From positions 1-64,000 of the forward strand of contig NZ_LR722668.1 of assembly GCF_902500225.1 (NCBI RefSeq): a stretch of DNA of 64,000 bases, written 5' to 3'. Shown piece by piece: positions 25,575 to 36,521 of this stretch. Numbering within the stretch: the stretch's first letter is position 1; each line of letters begins with the position of its first letter. The position numbers and the translations under genes were made by a program. Below the pieces are notes generated by a model that searched no databases, was not told the DNA's origin, and worked only from the letters and a program-made list of their open reading frames with translations. Source of the stretch: Buttiauxella massiliensis (GTDB lineage: Bacteria; Pseudomonadota; Gammaproteobacteria; Enterobacterales; Enterobacteriaceae).

Positions 25575-26195
25575 ATGCACAAATTCCGCCTAATTTGCCT
25601 TACTTTGCTCTCCCTTAGCGTTTCCGTAGTGGCTCATGCCGATGAAAAACGTTATGTATCTGACGAATTGAACACCTGGGTGCGTAGTGGTCCTGGGGAT
25701 AATTACCGCTTGCTTGGCACCGTAAATGCGGGCGAAGAAGTGACCTTGCTGCAAAGCAATGAAGAAACTAAATATGGCCAGGTGCGCGACAGTAATGGCC
25801 GTACCTCCTGGATCCCACTGGCGCAACTGAGCACCAATCCAAGCCTGCGTACGCGTGTGCCGGACCTGGAAAACCAGGTTAAGACGCTGACTGACAAGCT
25901 CACAAATATCGATACCACCTGGAATCAGCGCACGGCTGAAATGCAGCAGAAAGTCGCGCAGAGCGACAGCGTAATTACCGGTCTTAAAGAAGAAAATCAA
26001 CAACTTAAAAACCAACTAATCGTCGCAAAGAAGAAAGTCGATGCTGCGAATGTTCAGTTGGATGACAAGCAACGTGCCATCATCATGCAGTGGTTTATGT
26101 ATGGCGGCGGTGTCGCTGGTTTCGGTCTTCTGCTCGGCCTGTTGCTGCCTCACATGATCCCAAGCCGCAAGAAGAAAGATCGCTGGATGAACTAA
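25575..26195 (+). CDS. ygiM: SH3 domain membrane protein YgiM
   Basis: A 206-residue TIGR04211-family protein. It has a signal sequence (MHKFRLICLTLLSLSVSVVAHA), a bacterial SH3 domain (about 25-90, WVRSGPGDNYRLLGTVNAGE), a coiled coil (about 95-165) and a C-terminal membrane anchor (GGGVAGFGLLLGLLLP) with a basic tail. Periplasmic, inner-membrane anchored. It precedes cca by 60 bp as in E. coli. Role unknown; SH3b domains of this type often bind peptidoglycan. Confidence 0.94.
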   Translation: MHKFRLICLTLLSLSVSVVAHADEKRYVSDELNTWVRSGPGDNYRLLGTVNAGEEVTLLQSNEETKYGQVRDSNGRTSWIPLAQLSTNPSLRTRVPDLENQVKTLTDKLTNIDTTWNQRTAEMQQKVAQSDSVITGLKEENQQLKNQLIVAKKKVDAANVQLDDKQRAIIMQWFMYGGGVAGFGLLLGLLLPHMIPSRKKKDRWMN

Positions 26196-26255
26196 TCTGC
26201 AACCCTGTATCCTACACTTACGTATTATCGTAATTGGATGCAGGGGCATTAAAGC

Positions 26256-27509
26256 GTGAAGATTTATCTGGTCGGTGGTGCAGTACGTGATGGGTTGTTG
26301 AGATTACCGGTCAAAGATAAAGATTGGGTGGTTGTTGGTGCAACACCACAAGAGATGCTTGATGCTGGGTACCAGCAGGTAGGGAAAGATTTCCCGGTAT
26401 TTCTGCACCCTAAATCACGTGAAGAATATGCACTCGCGCGTACTGAGCGTAAATCAGGCCAGGGATATACAGGTTTTACCTGTTATGCCGCGCCTGATGT
26501 CACGCTTGAGCAAGATTTGCTGCGCCGTGATTTAACCATCAACGCGATTGCCCAGGACGAACACGGCGAATTTATCGACCCTTACAACGGGCGTGCCGAT
26601 ATCGAAAAGCGCCTTCTGCGTCATGTGTCGCCAGCTTTCAATGAAGACCCGCTACGCGTTTTACGCGTTGCGCGCTTTGCTGCACGTTATGCTCACCTCA
26701 ATTTCCAGATTGCCCCGGAAACTCAGGCTCTAATGTCTGCGATGGCGGCGAACGGCGAGCTTGAGCACCTCACACCGGAACGCGTCTGGAAAGAGACTGA
26801 AAACGCCCTCACCAGCCGTAACCCACAAGTTTATTTCGATGTGCTGCGCAAATGCGGTGCGCTGAAAGTCCTGTTCCCGGAAATCGACGCGCTGTTCGGT
26901 GTGCCTGCTCCTGAAAAGTGGCATCCGGAAATCGACACCGGCATTCACGTACTGATGACGCTGTCGATTGCCGCTCAGCTCAGCCCGGACGTTGACGTAC
27001 GCTTTGCCACGCTGTGCCACGATCTCGGTAAAGGGCTCACGCCAAAAGAGTTCTGGCCGCGTCACCATGGGCATGGCCCGGCAGGGGTAAAACTTGTCGA
27101 ACGGCTATGCCAGCGCATGCGTGTGCCGAATGAAATTCGGGACCTCGCCAAACTGGTTGCCGAATATCACGATCTGATTCATACGATTTCAATCCTGCAA
27201 CCCAAAACCATCATCAAATTATTCGATGCCATCGACGCATGGCGCAAACCACAGCGCGTCGAACAGGTGGCGTTAACCAGTGAAGCCGATGCTCGTGGGC
27301 GCACCGGTTTTGAAGCCAGTGATTACCCTCAAGGCAGGTTGCTGCGTGCCGCATGGGTTGCGGCGCAAAGCGTCACCAATAAAGAAGTGATTGATGATGG
27401 TTTCAGCGGCCCGGCGATTCGTGATGAATTAACTCGCCGCCGTATTGCCGCCGTGGAAGCATGGAAAAAAGAAGCGGGGTTGGCCACGCCTTTACCATCC
27501 GTTAGCTGA
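26256..27509 (+). CDS. cca: Multifunctional CCA tRNA nucleotidyltransferase
   Basis: A 417-residue class II nucleotidyltransferase that builds or repairs the 3'-CCA end of tRNAs without a nucleic-acid template. The N-terminal GGAVRDGLL and catalytic DKDW motif, the [10 protein letters not shown] and [16 protein letters not shown] segments, and a C-terminal HD phosphohydrolase domain (LCHDLGKG) identify the gammaproteobacterial multifunctional form. The start codon is GTG at 26256, as the second codon AAG and [10 protein letters not shown] match the family. Ends at a bidirectional terminator. Confidence 0.97.
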   Translation: MKIYLVGGAVRDGLLRLPVKDKDWVVVGATPQEMLDAGYQQVGKDFPVFLHPKSREEYALARTERKSGQGYTGFTCYAAPDVTLEQDLLRRDLTINAIAQDEHGEFIDPYNGRADIEKRLLRHVSPAFNEDPLRVLRVARFAARYAHLNFQIAPETQALMSAMAANGELEHLTPERVWKETENALTSRNPQVYFDVLRKCGALKVLFPEIDALFGVPAPEKWHPEIDTGIHVLMTLSIAAQLSPDVDVRFATLCHDLGKGLTPKEFWPRHHGHGPAGVKLVERLCQRMRVPNEIRDLAKLVAEYHDLIHTISILQPKTIIKLFDAIDAWRKPQRVEQVALTSEADARGRTGFEASDYPQGRLLRAAWVAAQSVTNKEVIDDGFSGPAIRDELTRRRIAAVEAWKKEAGLATPLPSVS

Positions 27510-27540
27510 TAGAAATCTGCCACAAACGAAGACGCCAAAC

Positions 27541-27571
27541 AAAAAGCCACTCAATATGAGTGGCTTTTTTA
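27541..27571. terminator. Bidirectional terminator between cca and uppP
   Basis: Perfect eight-base stem GCCACTCA/TGAGTGGC (27546-27564) flanked by an A-run and a T-run, between convergent genes. Confidence 0.9.
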
Positions 27572-27588
27572 TTAGTGAGTGGAGAAAT

Positions 27589-28407
27589 TTAGAAGAATAC
27601 GAAATAAACCACTGCTGCGACCGCAAAGCGATAAATTGCGAACGGGATAAAGGAGATGCGTTTAATAACTTGCAGGAAGGTTTTAATCGCAATCAGCGCA
27701 ACGATGAATGCCGTGATAAAACCAACGGCAAACATTGGCAGGTCAGCCATGGTTAAGAAACCGATGCTCTTATACACATCCAGCACCGTGGCACCCATCA
27801 TCATTGGCACCGCCAGCAGGAAGGAGAACTCAGATGCTGCATAACGGCTAACGCCCATTAACATCCCACCAGAAATTGTCGCACCAGAGCGTGAAAAACC
27901 AGGCCATAACGCTAAGCACTGGAAGCAACCAATTGCAAACGCCTGGCGATAGGTGATGTCATCTACGCCTTCAGCACGCGGCTCTTTAGGTTTGAACACT
28001 TCAGCCACAATCAGCAATACGCCGCCGACCACTAATGCGTACATGACGTTTATAGGGTTAAAGAGAGATTTAATGGCATCGTGGAAGACCAGCCCCAGAA
28101 CCACAGCAGGCACCATACCCAGCAAAATATGGATCAGCGACAAACGCCCTGTTCCAGTGCCTTCATGCGGTTGGCGGCCAAAATGAATGCCAATCAAACC
28201 AAACAGGCGGCGCCAGAACATCACCACAACAGCTAAGATCGAACCAAGCTGGATTACCACTTCAAATGTTTTCGCGGTATCACCTTCAAATCCCAGAAGA
28301 TGACCAACAATAATCATATGGCCGGTGGACGAGACGGGTAAAAACTCCGTTAACCCCTCAACGACACCAAGAATCGCGGCAATAACCAACGAGTGCAGAT
28401 CGCTCAT
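27589..28407 (-). CDS. uppP: Undecaprenyl-diphosphatase
   Basis: A 272-residue integral membrane phosphatase (BacA) that recycles undecaprenyl pyrophosphate for peptidoglycan and O-antigen synthesis; overexpression gives bacitracin resistance. Conserved motifs are [19 protein letters not shown] near residue 15 and the second catalytic region [13 protein letters not shown] near 170. Several hydrophobic segments span the rest. Length matches E. coli (273). Confidence 0.97.
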   Translation of the reverse strand: MSDLHSLVIAAILGVVEGLTEFLPVSSTGHMIIVGHLLGFEGDTAKTFEVVIQLGSILAVVVMFWRRLFGLIGIHFGRQPHEGTGTGRLSLIHILLGMVPAVVLGLVFHDAIKSLFNPINVMYALVVGGVLLIVAEVFKPKEPRAEGVDDITYRQAFAIGCFQCLALWPGFSRSGATISGGMLMGVSRYAASEFSFLLAVPMMMGATVLDVYKSIGFLTMADLPMFAVGFITAFIVALIAIKTFLQVIKRISFIPFAIYRFAVAAVVYFVFF

Positions 28408-28513
28408 TAAAAAAATCCTCTAACCCCAAAAACAAACGTTAAAAAAGCGGCATCTGCCGCAAAAGATCACAGTTAAGACCAAGCTACCTACTTTTGGTTT
28501 AACTATGATGAAC

Positions 28514-28882
28514 TTATTTACTGAGTTTAAGATTAACGCCACGCTCAATCACCACGCCAACATTAGCGGCCTGTGCAACAGCACCTGGCTTGCTAACTTT
28601 TAAACGCACCCACGGTGAGTTAAAGCGGCTTAACAAAAGCTGTGCAACCTCTTCAGCAACACGTTCCACCAATGCAAAACGGCCGCCAGATACGTGGCTG
28701 ATTACCGCTTCGCTGACATCTGCATAGCTTAAACAATGAGTTACATCATCACTGCTGGCGGCCAGGCTATTATCCCATGCCATCTCGATATCAAATACCA
28801 GCTTCTGGGAGATGGTTTGTTCCCAGTCATAAACACCAATAGTGGTGATTACAGTAAGTTGCTCTATAAATACAATATCCAT
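28514..28882 (-). CDS. folB: Dihydroneopterin aldolase
   Basis: A 122-residue FolB enzyme of folate biosynthesis (dihydroneopterin to hydroxymethyl-dihydropterin and glycolaldehyde; also epimerase). It has the family's [15 protein letters not shown] start, [15 protein letters not shown] and the [15 protein letters not shown] region with the catalytic area. The start is the ATG at 28882; the GTG one codon earlier is less likely. Divergent from plsY across about 107 bp. Confidence 0.95.
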   Translation of the reverse strand: MDIVFIEQLTVITTIGVYDWEQTISQKLVFDIEMAWDNSLAASSDDVTHCLSYADVSEAVISHVSGGRFALVERVAEEVAQLLLSRFNSPWVRLKVSKPGAVAQAANVGVVIERGVNLKLSK

Positions 28883-28989
28883 CACGCCCTGCCCGGTTTT
28901 TAGTCACGCCAGATACCACTTCCGGCGAAATATGCGTATTATCCACAGATGCAGAGAATACAACGACACTTTCAAAATGGAACAGCGTT

Positions 28990-29607
28990 ATGAGTGCAAT
29001 CGCGCCTGGCATGATCCTGCTTGCGTATCTTTGCGGCTCAATTTCTAGCGCCATCCTGGTCTGCCGAATCGCCGGTCTCCCTGACCCGCGAGAGAATGGT
29101 TCCGGCAACCCAGGTGCGACCAATGTTTTGCGAATTGGCGGTAAAGGTGCAGCCGTAGCGGTACTCATTTTTGATGTTCTCAAAGGAATGTTACCCGTCT
29201 GGGCGGCTTACGCGCTGGGTGTGACACCTTTCTGGCTTGGGCTTATCGCAATCGCCGCCTGTCTTGGCCATATCTGGCCGGTTTTCTTTAATTTCCACGG
29301 TGGTAAAGGCGTTGCAACAGCTTTTGGTGCCATTGCCCCTATCGGCTGGGACTTAACCGGCGTGATGGCAGGGACCTGGCTGCTGAGCGTTTTACTCAGC
29401 GGTTATTCCTCACTAGGTGCCATCATTAGCGCGCTGATTGCCCCGTTCTATGTCTGGTGGTTCAAACCGCAGTTCACCTTCCCGGTCGCCATGCTCTCCT
29501 GCCTGATTTTAATGCGCCACCACGACAATATTCAGCGTTTATGGCGCGGGCAAGAAACCAAAATCTGGAAGAAACTGCGCAGAAGTAAAGACAAAAAAAA
29601 GGAGTGA
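28990..29607 (+). CDS. plsY: Glycerol-3-phosphate acyltransferase PlsY
   Basis: A 205-residue inner-membrane enzyme that transfers the acyl group from acyl phosphate to glycerol-3-phosphate, the first step of phospholipid synthesis. Typical motifs are [31 protein letters not shown] near residue 36, and [20 protein letters not shown] near 95. Five hydrophobic segments. The C-terminus is very basic ([12 protein letters not shown]). Its stop codon lies in the stem of the terminator shared with tsaD. Confidence 0.96.
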   Translation: MSAIAPGMILLAYLCGSISSAILVCRIAGLPDPRENGSGNPGATNVLRIGGKGAAVAVLIFDVLKGMLPVWAAYALGVTPFWLGLIAIAACLGHIWPVFFNFHGGKGVATAFGAIAPIGWDLTGVMAGTWLLSVLLSGYSSLGAIISALIAPFYVWWFKPQFTFPVAMLSCLILMRHHDNIQRLWRGQETKIWKKLRRSKDKKKE

Positions 29608-29620
29608 TTGCTCACTCCTT
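29594..29620. terminator. Bidirectional terminator between plsY and tsaD
   Basis: Stem GGAGTGA/TCACTCC (29601-29618) with an A-run on the left and TTCTCG on the right; it includes the plsY stop codon and serves mainly convergent tsaD on the minus strand. Confidence 0.75.
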
Positions 29621-29642
29621 CTCGACTAATTCTGCAAAGTTT

Positions 29643-30656
29643 TTACGCCGCTGGTAACTCAGCCAATGGCCAGCGTGGGCGGACTGTCACGCTTAATTCG
29701 CCAACCGTTCCTGCTTTCAAACGAATCATACCTGCGTAGGCAATCATCGCACCGTTATCGGTACAAAACTCAGGACGAGCGTAGAAGACTTCGCCACGGC
29801 GTTTAGTCATCATTTCTGCCATGCGCGCACGCAGTGTACGGTTGGCACTCACGCCACCAGCCATCACCAGACGTTTAAAGCCTGTTTGATCCAACGCTCG
29901 TTTGCACTTGATTGCCAGGGTATCAACAACCGCATCTTCAAAGGCACGAGCGATATCGGCACGCGTTTGCGGATCTGCTTCGTTGCCGCGAATAGTGTTC
30001 GCAGCAAAGGTTTTCAGACCAGAGAAACTGAAATCAAGACCAGGGCGATCGGTCATCGGGCGTGGGAAAGTAAACCGCCCTTCAGTACCCTCAGAAGCCA
30101 TTTTTGACAACATTGGGCCACCAGGATAATCCAGACCCAATAGTTTGGCCGTCTTATCAAAGGCTTCACCTGCGGCGTCGTCAATTGACTCACCCAGAAG
30201 TTCGTATTGGCCAATACCCGTCACACTAATCAGCTGCGTATGGCCGCCGGAAACCAGCAGTGCCACAAACGGGAACTCTGGCGGATTATCTTCCAGCATC
30301 GGGGCTAATAAATGCCCTTCCATATGATGCACCGGCACAGCGGGTACATCCCAGGCAAACGCCAGAGAACGGCCAATTGTTGCGCCTACAAGCAGTGCTC
30401 CTACAAGCCCTGGTCCGGCGGTATAGGCAACACCATCAATATCTTTTGCTGTTAATCCAGCCTCTTTAAGAGCGGCCTGAATCAATGGCACGGTTTTACG
30501 TACATGGTCACGGGAAGCAAGCTCCGGCACCACGCCGCCGTAGTCAGCATGCAATTTCACCTGACTATACAATTGATTGGCTAATAAACCCTTTTCATCG
30601 TCGTAAATGGCGATGCCGGTTTCATCACAGGATGTTTCTATACCCAGTACACGCAT
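29643..30656 (-). CDS. tsaD: tRNA N6-adenosine threonylcarbamoyltransferase TsaD
   Basis: A 337-residue ASKHA-fold protein (formerly Gcp/YgjD) that, with TsaB, TsaE and TsaC, makes the essential t6A37 modification on ANN-decoding tRNAs. Diagnostic features are [17 protein letters not shown] at the N-terminus, the metal-binding HHMEGH near residue 110, and SGGHTQL and [10 protein letters not shown] further on. Divergent from the rpsU-dnaG-rpoD operon as in E. coli. Its target tRNAs include isoleucine tRNAs such as the ileX product nearby. Confidence 0.98.
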   Translation of the reverse strand: MRVLGIETSCDETGIAIYDDEKGLLANQLYSQVKLHADYGGVVPELASRDHVRKTVPLIQAALKEAGLTAKDIDGVAYTAGPGLVGALLVGATIGRSLAFAWDVPAVPVHHMEGHLLAPMLEDNPPEFPFVALLVSGGHTQLISVTGIGQYELLGESIDDAAGEAFDKTAKLLGLDYPGGPMLSKMASEGTEGRFTFPRPMTDRPGLDFSFSGLKTFAANTIRGNEADPQTRADIARAFEDAVVDTLAIKCKRALDQTGFKRLVMAGGVSANRTLRARMAEMMTKRRGEVFYARPEFCTDNGAMIAYAGMIRLKAGTVGELSVTVRPRWPLAELPAA

Positions 30657-30721
30657 GGCGTTCTCTACCTCAAAGTCTTGCGGCGAAGTTTAAGCCCATG
30701 AGCGCTTATTGTAAAACTTTG

Positions 30722-30751
30722 CTCACATACTGGGCGTAGGTGGTGTATAAT
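30722..30751 (+). promoter_or_regulatory. Candidate promoter of the rpsU-dnaG-rpoD operon
   Basis: Perfect -10 TATAAT at 30746-30751, with a weaker -35-like CTCACA 18 bp upstream (30722-30727). It lies about 150 bp before rpsU, in the region where the E. coli operon promoters sit. Confidence 0.6.
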
Positions 30752-30897
30752 CCGCACCCCTGGAAGATTCCGGCCTTAAAAGCCAGGTTTCTGGTTGTCC
30801 GGTGCTTTACAAAGCAGCAGTAGTTGCAGTAAAATTCCGCACCATTTTGAAATAGCTGACGCCTCAGTCAGCGGCAAACCGAATTTATCAAAGGTGA

Positions 30898-31119
<222 letters not shown>

Positions 31120-31121
31120 TA

Positions 31122-31150
31122 TCCTGGAGGTTTACACCTCCGGAACAGAC
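31122..31150 (+). terminator. Attenuating hairpin between rpsU and dnaG
   Basis: Stem GGAGG...CCTCC (about 31124-31141), a few bases after the rpsU stop. In E. coli a partial terminator at this place lowers dnaG expression relative to rpsU. No long T-run follows, which fits partial read-through. Confidence 0.6.
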
Positions 31151-31285
31151 TTGTAGTAGTTGTAAAGGCCGTGCTTCCGAAAGGAATGCGCGGCTTATTT
31201 TCGTTTATGAACTGACATACTTCCTGCTCTTTCGCACTGCTGCAATATCGCATGTCTGAAGGAAAGCGAGTACCAAACGGGGCCT

Positions 31286-33031
31286 ATGGCTGGACGAATT
31301 CCACGTGTTTTCATCAATGACTTGCTGGCTCGCACCGACATCATCGATCTGATCGATGCGCGTGTTAAGCTCAAAAAGCAGGGCAAGAACTATCATGCGT
31401 GCTGTCCGTTCCATAACGAAAAAACCCCCTCTTTCACCGTAAACGGTGAAAAACAGTTTTACCATTGCTTCGGCTGTGGGGCACACGGCAACGCTATCGA
31501 TTTTTTAATGAACTATGACAAGCTTGAGTTTGTCGAAAGCGTTGAAGAATTATCAGCGATGCACAATCTTGAAGTGCCTTACGAAGTCGGTAGCGGACCA
31601 AGCCAGATTGAGCGTCATCAACGGCAAAGTCTTTATCAATTGATGGATGGCTTGAACGCCTTCTATCAGCAATCCCTGGCTCAACAATCGGCTGAATCTG
31701 CACGCCAGTATCTGGAACGGCGTGGTTTAAGTAACGAAGTTATTCAACACTTTGCCATTGGCTATGCTCCTCCCGGCTGGGATAACGTATTAAAGCGTTT
31801 TGGTGGCAATAGCGAAAACCGTCAAGCTCTGACGGATGCAGGCATGTTGGTAACTAACGATCAGGGACGCAGTTACGACCGTTTCCGCGAAAGGGTGATG
31901 TTCCCCATCCGCGACAAACGGGGCCGGGTAATTGGTTTTGGTGGACGAGTGCTTGGCGATGGCCAGCCTAAATACCTTAACTCCCCGGAGACCGATATTT
32001 TCCATAAAGGCCGCCAGCTCTATGGCCTGTATGAAGCACAGCAAAGCCAGCCTGAACCAGCTCGTTTATTGGTCGTGGAAGGCTACATGGATGTGGTGGC
32101 ATTGGCGCAATACGGCATATCGTACGCCGTTGCTTCATTGGGCACCTCAACCACCGCTGACCATATCCAGTTGTTGTTCCGGGTGACGGATACCGTTGTC
32201 TGTTGTTATGACGGGGATCGCGCAGGGCGTGACGCTGCATGGCGTGCTCTGGAAACTGCGCTACCTTATATGACGGATGGACGTCAGTTGCGCTTTATGT
32301 TCCTACCTGACGGTGAAGATCCCGACACGCTGGTGCGTAAAGAAGGAAAAGAAGCATTTGAAGCGCGCATGGAACATGCTCAACCGCTTTCGACGTTTCT
32401 TTTTAACAGCCTGATGCCTCAGGTTGATATGAGTTCACCTGATGGCCGTGCGCGACTGAGTACTCTTGCTTTACCCCTGATTAGTCAGGTACCTGGTGAA
32501 ACACTACGCATTTATTTGCGTCAGGAACTGGGAAACAAACTGGGCATTCTGGACGATAACCAGCTTGAAAAGCTGATGCCAAAGCTTGCGGAAAGCAGCA
32601 CCCCGCGCCCGGCTCCACAGCTAAAACGCACAACCATGCGTATACTGATAGGACTGTTGGTGCAGAATCCGGAGTTGGCACCGAGTGTGCCACCGCTTAG
32701 CGGTCTGGAGCAGGCGAAGTTGCCAGGATTAAAACTCTTTATTGACCTGGTGAACACCTGTCTGGCACAACCTGGTTTAACCACCGGGCAGCTTTTAGAG
32801 CTATATCGCGGCACAAATGAAGCAGTCACCCTTGAAAAACTCTCTTCATGGGACGATATAGCAGATAAGGACATTGCAGAAAAAACGTTCAACGATGCAC
32901 TCGAACATATGTTTGATTCGGTGCTGGAGTTGAGGTTTGAAGAATTGATGGCACGTTCCAGAACCACTGGGCTAACGCCTGCGGAGCGTGAGGAAGTCCG
33001 CGTGATAACAGAATCACGCGCGAAAAAGTAA
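31286..33031 (+). CDS. dnaG: DNA primase
   Basis: A 581-residue primase that makes RNA primers for replication. The N-terminal CHC2 zinc domain is complete ([12 protein letters not shown], then [10 protein letters not shown]-like [15 protein letters not shown]), followed by the RNA-polymerase core with the TOPRIM elements [11 protein letters not shown] and [17 protein letters not shown], and the C-terminal DnaB-binding domain. Second gene of the macromolecular synthesis operon. The 154-bp gap to rpoD can form several stems, consistent with the RNA processing site known there in E. coli. Confidence 0.98.
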   Translation: MAGRIPRVFINDLLARTDIIDLIDARVKLKKQGKNYHACCPFHNEKTPSFTVNGEKQFYHCFGCGAHGNAIDFLMNYDKLEFVESVEELSAMHNLEVPYEVGSGPSQIERHQRQSLYQLMDGLNAFYQQSLAQQSAESARQYLERRGLSNEVIQHFAIGYAPPGWDNVLKRFGGNSENRQALTDAGMLVTNDQGRSYDRFRERVMFPIRDKRGRVIGFGGRVLGDGQPKYLNSPETDIFHKGRQLYGLYEAQQSQPEPARLLVVEGYMDVVALAQYGISYAVASLGTSTTADHIQLLFRVTDTVVCCYDGDRAGRDAAWRALETALPYMTDGRQLRFMFLPDGEDPDTLVRKEGKEAFEARMEHAQPLSTFLFNSLMPQVDMSSPDGRARLSTLALPLISQVPGETLRIYLRQELGNKLGILDDNQLEKLMPKLAESSTPRPAPQLKRTTMRILIGLLVQNPELAPSVPPLSGLEQAKLPGLKLFIDLVNTCLAQPGLTTGQLLELYRGTNEAVTLEKLSSWDDIADKDIAEKTFNDALEHMFDSVLELRFEELMARSRTTGLTPAEREEVRVITESRAKK

Positions 33032-33185
33032 ATTTTATCGGCTTAAGTGCCGAACATTAATCGGGTCAAACCCGAACGCCGCAAGGATGGGCAGCGGCAA
33101 TAAAATAAGTCAGCCCTCGTTACGTTATTGTTGGCGGTTTCGCCGACCGACACCAACCCTAATACTGAAGTGTGGATACCGTCTT

Positions 33186-35024
33186 ATGGAGCAAAACCCG
33201 CAGTCACAGCTTAAACTTCTTGTTACCAAGGGCAAGGAGCAAGGCTATCTGACCTATGCCGAGGTCAATGACCATCTGCCGGAAGATATCGTCGACTCTG
33301 ATCAGATCGAAGACATCATCCAAATGATCAATGACATGGGCATTCAGGTGATGGAAGAAGCACCTGACGCCGATGACCTGTTGCTTGCTGAAAACTCAAA
33401 CAACACAGACGAAGATGCGGAAGAAGCTGCCGCTCAAGTACTGTCCAGCGTAGAATCCGAAATCGGGCGTACTACTGACCCGGTTCGCATGTACATGCGT
33501 GAAATGGGTACCGTTGAGCTGTTAACCCGTGAGGGTGAAATCGATATCGCTAAGCGTATCGAAGACGGTATCAACCAGGTGCAGTGCTCCGTTGCCGAAT
33601 ATCCGGAAGCGATCACTTATCTGCTTGAGCAATACGACCGCGTTGAAGCAGAAGAAGCTCGTCTGTCTGATTTGATCACTGGTTTTGTTGACCCGAATGC
33701 TGAAGAAGATCTTGCCCCTACCGCCACTCACATTGGTTCTGAGCTAACTACCGAAGAAAGCAGTGACAGTGACGATGAGGAAGATGAAGACGACGATGCG
33801 GACGATGACAACAGCATCGACCCTGAACTCGCGCGTGAGAAATTCGGTGAGCTGCGTACGCAGTACGAAAAAGCTCGCGACACGATTAAAGCAAAGGGCC
33901 GCGCTCACGCGGATTCTGCCGCTGAGATTCAGCAACTGTCTGAAGTCTTCAAACAGTTCCGCCTGGTACCGAAGCAGTTCGACTACCTGGTAAACAGCAT
34001 GCGCGTCATGATGGACCGCGTTCGTACTCAAGAACGTCTCATCATGAGATTGTGTGTTGAACAGTGCAAAATGCCGAAGAAAAACTTCATCACACTGTTC
34101 ACTGGCAACGAAACCAGCGAAACCTGGTTCAACGCAGCCATCGCAATGAACAAGCCATGGTCTGAGAAACTGCATGACGTTTCTGATGACGTGCATCGTA
34201 GCTTGCAGAAACTGCAACAAATTGAAGAAGAAACCGGCCTGACCATCGAGCAGGTTAAAGATATCAACCGTCGTATGTCCATCGGTGAAGCGAAAGCTCG
34301 TCGTGCGAAGAAAGAGATGGTTGAAGCAAACTTACGTCTGGTTATTTCTATCGCTAAGAAATACACCAACCGTGGTCTGCAATTCCTCGACTTGATTCAG
34401 GAAGGCAACATTGGCCTGATGAAAGCGGTTGATAAGTTTGAATATCGTCGTGGTTATAAGTTCTCTACTTATGCAACATGGTGGATTCGTCAGGCTATCA
34501 CGCGTTCTATCGCTGACCAGGCGCGTACCATCCGTATTCCTGTGCATATGATTGAGACAATCAACAAACTCAACCGTATTTCGCGCCAAATGCTGCAAGA
34601 GATGGGCCGTGAGCCGACGCCGGAAGAATTAGCTGAACGTATGCTGATGCCGGAAGACAAAATCCGTAAAGTGCTGAAAATCGCTAAAGAGCCTATCTCC
34701 ATGGAAACGCCAATCGGCGACGATGAAGATTCGCATCTGGGTGATTTCATCGAGGATACTACCCTCGAGCTGCCACTGGACTCTGCAACGTCTGAGAGCC
34801 TGCGTAACGCAACTCACGACGTTCTTGCGGGCCTGACAGCGCGTGAAGCTAAAGTTCTGCGTATGCGTTTCGGTATCGATATGAATACCGACCACACGCT
34901 GGAAGAAGTGGGTAAACAGTTCGACGTTACCCGCGAACGTATCCGTCAGATTGAAGCGAAGGCACTGCGTAAACTGCGTCACCCAAGCCGTTCTGAAGTA
35001 CTACGTAGCTTCCTGGACGATTAA
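33186..35024 (+). CDS. rpoD: RNA polymerase sigma factor 70
   Basis: A 612-residue primary sigma factor. Region 1.1 starts [19 protein letters not shown]; region 1.2 contains [16 protein letters not shown]; a long acidic non-conserved region follows ([18 protein letters not shown]); region 2 has the -10-recognising and melting segment [17 protein letters not shown]; region 4.2 has the -35-binding HTH ([20 protein letters not shown]). The start at 33186 matches E. coli (613 residues); the frame extending back to 33087 lacks family support. Confidence 0.98.
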   Translation: MEQNPQSQLKLLVTKGKEQGYLTYAEVNDHLPEDIVDSDQIEDIIQMINDMGIQVMEEAPDADDLLLAENSNNTDEDAEEAAAQVLSSVESEIGRTTDPVRMYMREMGTVELLTREGEIDIAKRIEDGINQVQCSVAEYPEAITYLLEQYDRVEAEEARLSDLITGFVDPNAEEDLAPTATHIGSELTTEESSDSDDEEDEDDDADDDNSIDPELAREKFGELRTQYEKARDTIKAKGRAHADSAAEIQQLSEVFKQFRLVPKQFDYLVNSMRVMMDRVRTQERLIMRLCVEQCKMPKKNFITLFTGNETSETWFNAAIAMNKPWSEKLHDVSDDVHRSLQKLQQIEEETGLTIEQVKDINRRMSIGEAKARRAKKEMVEANLRLVISIAKKYTNRGLQFLDLIQEGNIGLMKAVDKFEYRRGYKFSTYATWWIRQAITRSIADQARTIRIPVHMIETINKLNRISRQMLQEMGREPTPEELAERMLMPEDKIRKVLKIAKEPISMETPIGDDEDSHLGDFIEDTTLELPLDSATSESLRNATHDVLAGLTAREAKVLRMRFGIDMNTDHTLEEVGKQFDVTRERIRQIEAKALRKLRHPSRSEVLRSFLDD

Positions 35025-35043
35025 TCTTATCGCCCTTCTAAAG

Positions 35044-35067
35044 AGCCCTCTTCGTGAGGGCTTTTTT
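35044..35067 (+). terminator. Rho-independent terminator of the rpsU-dnaG-rpoD operon
   Basis: Stem AGCCCTC/GAGGGCT with a short loop (35044-35062) followed by six T, 20 bp after the rpoD stop. Confidence 0.92.
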
Positions 35068-35231
35068 ATGCCCGTAAGAATGTCATTCCAGCCAGTGTTC
35101 GTGCCCGTGTTGCCCGATGAAATACCAGAAGTGAAAAGTATAAGAGTTTGATTAGGCTTTGATTATAAAAGCAGCAGATGTCACGCAATCACTGGATTGA
35201 TGCTGCAAGTTACATTATAATCCTGCGCCAC

Positions 35232-35307
35232 GGCCCCTTAGCTCAGTGGTTAGAGCAGGCGACTCATAATCGCTTGGTCGCTGGTTCAAGTCCAGCAGGG
35301 GCCACCA
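35232..35307 (+). tRNA. ileX: tRNA-Ile2 (CAT anticodon, lysidine-modified)
   Basis: A 76-nt cloverleaf with encoded CCA; acceptor GGCCCCT pairs with AGGGGCC, D-loop AGTGGTTAGAGC, anticodon CAT at 35265-35267, T-loop GGTTCAAGTCC. The sequence appears the same as the E. coli ileX product, which reads AUA after TilS converts C34 to lysidine, so it is not a methionine tRNA. The 3' part (from 35261) is the attachment site of the genomic island; the gene stays intact at the left end. Confidence 0.96.
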
Positions 35308-35309
35308 AA
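35261..35309 (+). repeat. attL: direct repeat within ileX
   Basis: Forty-nine bases from the anticodon stem of ileX to two bases past the CCA end; identical to 57744-57792. The base before the repeat differs (C here, T at the right copy), which fixes the boundary. Confidence 0.95.
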
Positions 35310-35315
35310 CATATC

Positions 35316-35352
35316 AAGGACTTGGATAAGAAATTATCCAGGTCCTTTTTGT
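35316..35352 (+). terminator. Terminator after ileX at the island left end
   Basis: Twelve-base stem GGACTTGGATAA/TTATCCAGGTCC around GAAA, followed by five T. It belongs to the island, not to the original ileX locus, and replaces the host terminator now found at 57814. Confidence 0.85.
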
Positions 35353-35364
35353 TTTGTGACTTTC

Positions 35365-35388
35365 TGGGTGACGTAATGGGTGACGTAA
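35365..35388 (+). promoter_or_regulatory. Tandem integrase arm-type sites, left end
   Basis: Two perfect, adjacent copies of TGGGTGACGTAA (35365-35376 and 35377-35388). The same 12-mer occurs near the right end at 57575-57618. The location 55-80 bp inside attL fits arm-type binding of the island integrase; that role is inferred. Confidence 0.7.
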
Positions 35389-35620
35389 CGTCGTAGTGCC
35401 TGCTGCGAAAAATGGTGGTGAAGATGAGCTTTACAATTAACTTCCAGTTACACAGATAGAAGACTTCTTCTTTTCAGCAACCAGTCCCCCTCTCATCGAT
35501 ATTTTCGTTCGCAATATGCAATTAAGCTGGAACCGCCCGTTTCCTTGATAAAACACCTTACAACTCGACTAGCGAGCGTGACAAAATGCAACCTTATGCA
35601 ATTTACCTGGTGAGATGTTA

Positions 35621-36124
35621 ATGGGATTACTCGACAGAATTCAAGACAAAGCAGCCGAATCAGCCAGACTGCAACAAGGGTTCATTAGCTTAAAAAACAT
35701 CTTGGTTTATCTGAAGAATATGAAGCCGCAAGCTAGCTACAGCGCCATTGCTGAGAGCCTGGAAGCTGAATACTTAAGCCTTACCGAAAAGCCCAGACTG
35801 TATTCTTTTACTAATGGGGACCTGAAGCTGGTAGAACCAAACGACAGTGCTCTTGAACTGACCACAACTAAGAATGTGCGCTGGGAACCCATTGATCAAA
35901 ACATGTATGACACTCTCCATCAAGTTTTGAATAGGGTCGAGGATGATCGGCTTGATGCGGAAGAGCTGGAGGAATATGGCTTTCTGAACGAAGAGATTTC
36001 AGCAGTATTTAGCATTCAGTTTCCTGCAGTCCAGTGTTCTGAAATTGACTACCACAAAGCGCTTGCAGAAAAAGACGCACGGATACATGAACTCGAAGAA
36101 AAATTAAAACAGCATACCTCATAA
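35621..36124 (+). CDS. Island protein of unknown function, probably the 5' part of a frameshifted gene
   Basis: A 167-residue protein that I do not recognise. It begins MGLLDRIQDKAAESARLQQG, has a short-helix region SYSAIAESLEAEYLSL that could be HTH-like, and ends in a short coiled coil (KDARIHELEEKLKQHTS). GGTGAG lies 6 bp before the chosen ATG; another ATG is at 35615. Directly after its stop another frame stays open without a start codon and reads ...NADRHATKREDILSAEISLL... into the next gene, so the two are probably one gene split by a +1 shift near 36110. Confidence 0.6.
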   Translation: MGLLDRIQDKAAESARLQQGFISLKNILVYLKNMKPQASYSAIAESLEAEYLSLTEKPRLYSFTNGDLKLVEPNDSALELTTTKNVRWEPIDQNMYDTLHQVLNRVEDDRLDAEELEEYGFLNEEISAVFSIQFPAVQCSEIDYHKALAEKDARIHELEEKLKQHTS

Positions 36125-36218
36125 AAATGCTGATCGTCATGCAACAAAACGAGAAGACATTCTATCGGCCGAAATTAGCCTGCTTAATCATCCTGAATTC
36201 TATGTTCCTCAAGGTGAT

Positions 36219-36410
36219 ATGACTAAAGCTGAATGGGAACTGCAATGTAAATTAATAAAAGAGCACCTGCCAACAGCGCGCAATCTTACAGATCTTCTGA
36301 CATCGAAATGTGGATTATTCTGGCCGGATGTTGATAGTCCCCCACTCGGTGATGATGCAATTTATCGTCTTAACCTGACTGCAATTAAACGCGTCGATAA
36401 CGCAAAGTAG
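36219..36410 (+). CDS. Small island protein, probably the 3' part of the frameshifted gene 35621-36410
   Basis: A 63-residue frame starting MTKAEWELQCKLIKEH with AAGGTGAT before the ATG. The same frame is open back to 36108 and reads as sensible protein (NADRHATKREDILSAEISLL, NHPEFYVPQGD), but has no ATG, GTG or TTG there. The RHAxKRExIL-type sequence resembles the C-terminal half of proteins seen on integrative elements, from memory. Either a short separate gene or the tail of a broken one. No function assigned. Confidence 0.5.
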   Translation: MTKAEWELQCKLIKEHLPTARNLTDLLTSKCGLFWPDVDSPPLGDDAIYRLNLTAIKRVDNAK

Positions 36411-36521
36411 TCTACGTAGAGTACTCAAGTAGCCTGCAAGACTACCTAATGAAAATATGTTTTTATCACCCCGTTGCATAACTAATTACACGGGGTCACC
36501 TCATTGAAAAACAAACCGACC

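Noticed and set aside
35232-35307. tRNA-Met
   Set aside because: The CAT anticodon fits, but the sequence is that of tRNA-Ile2 (ileX), located after rpoD as in E. coli.
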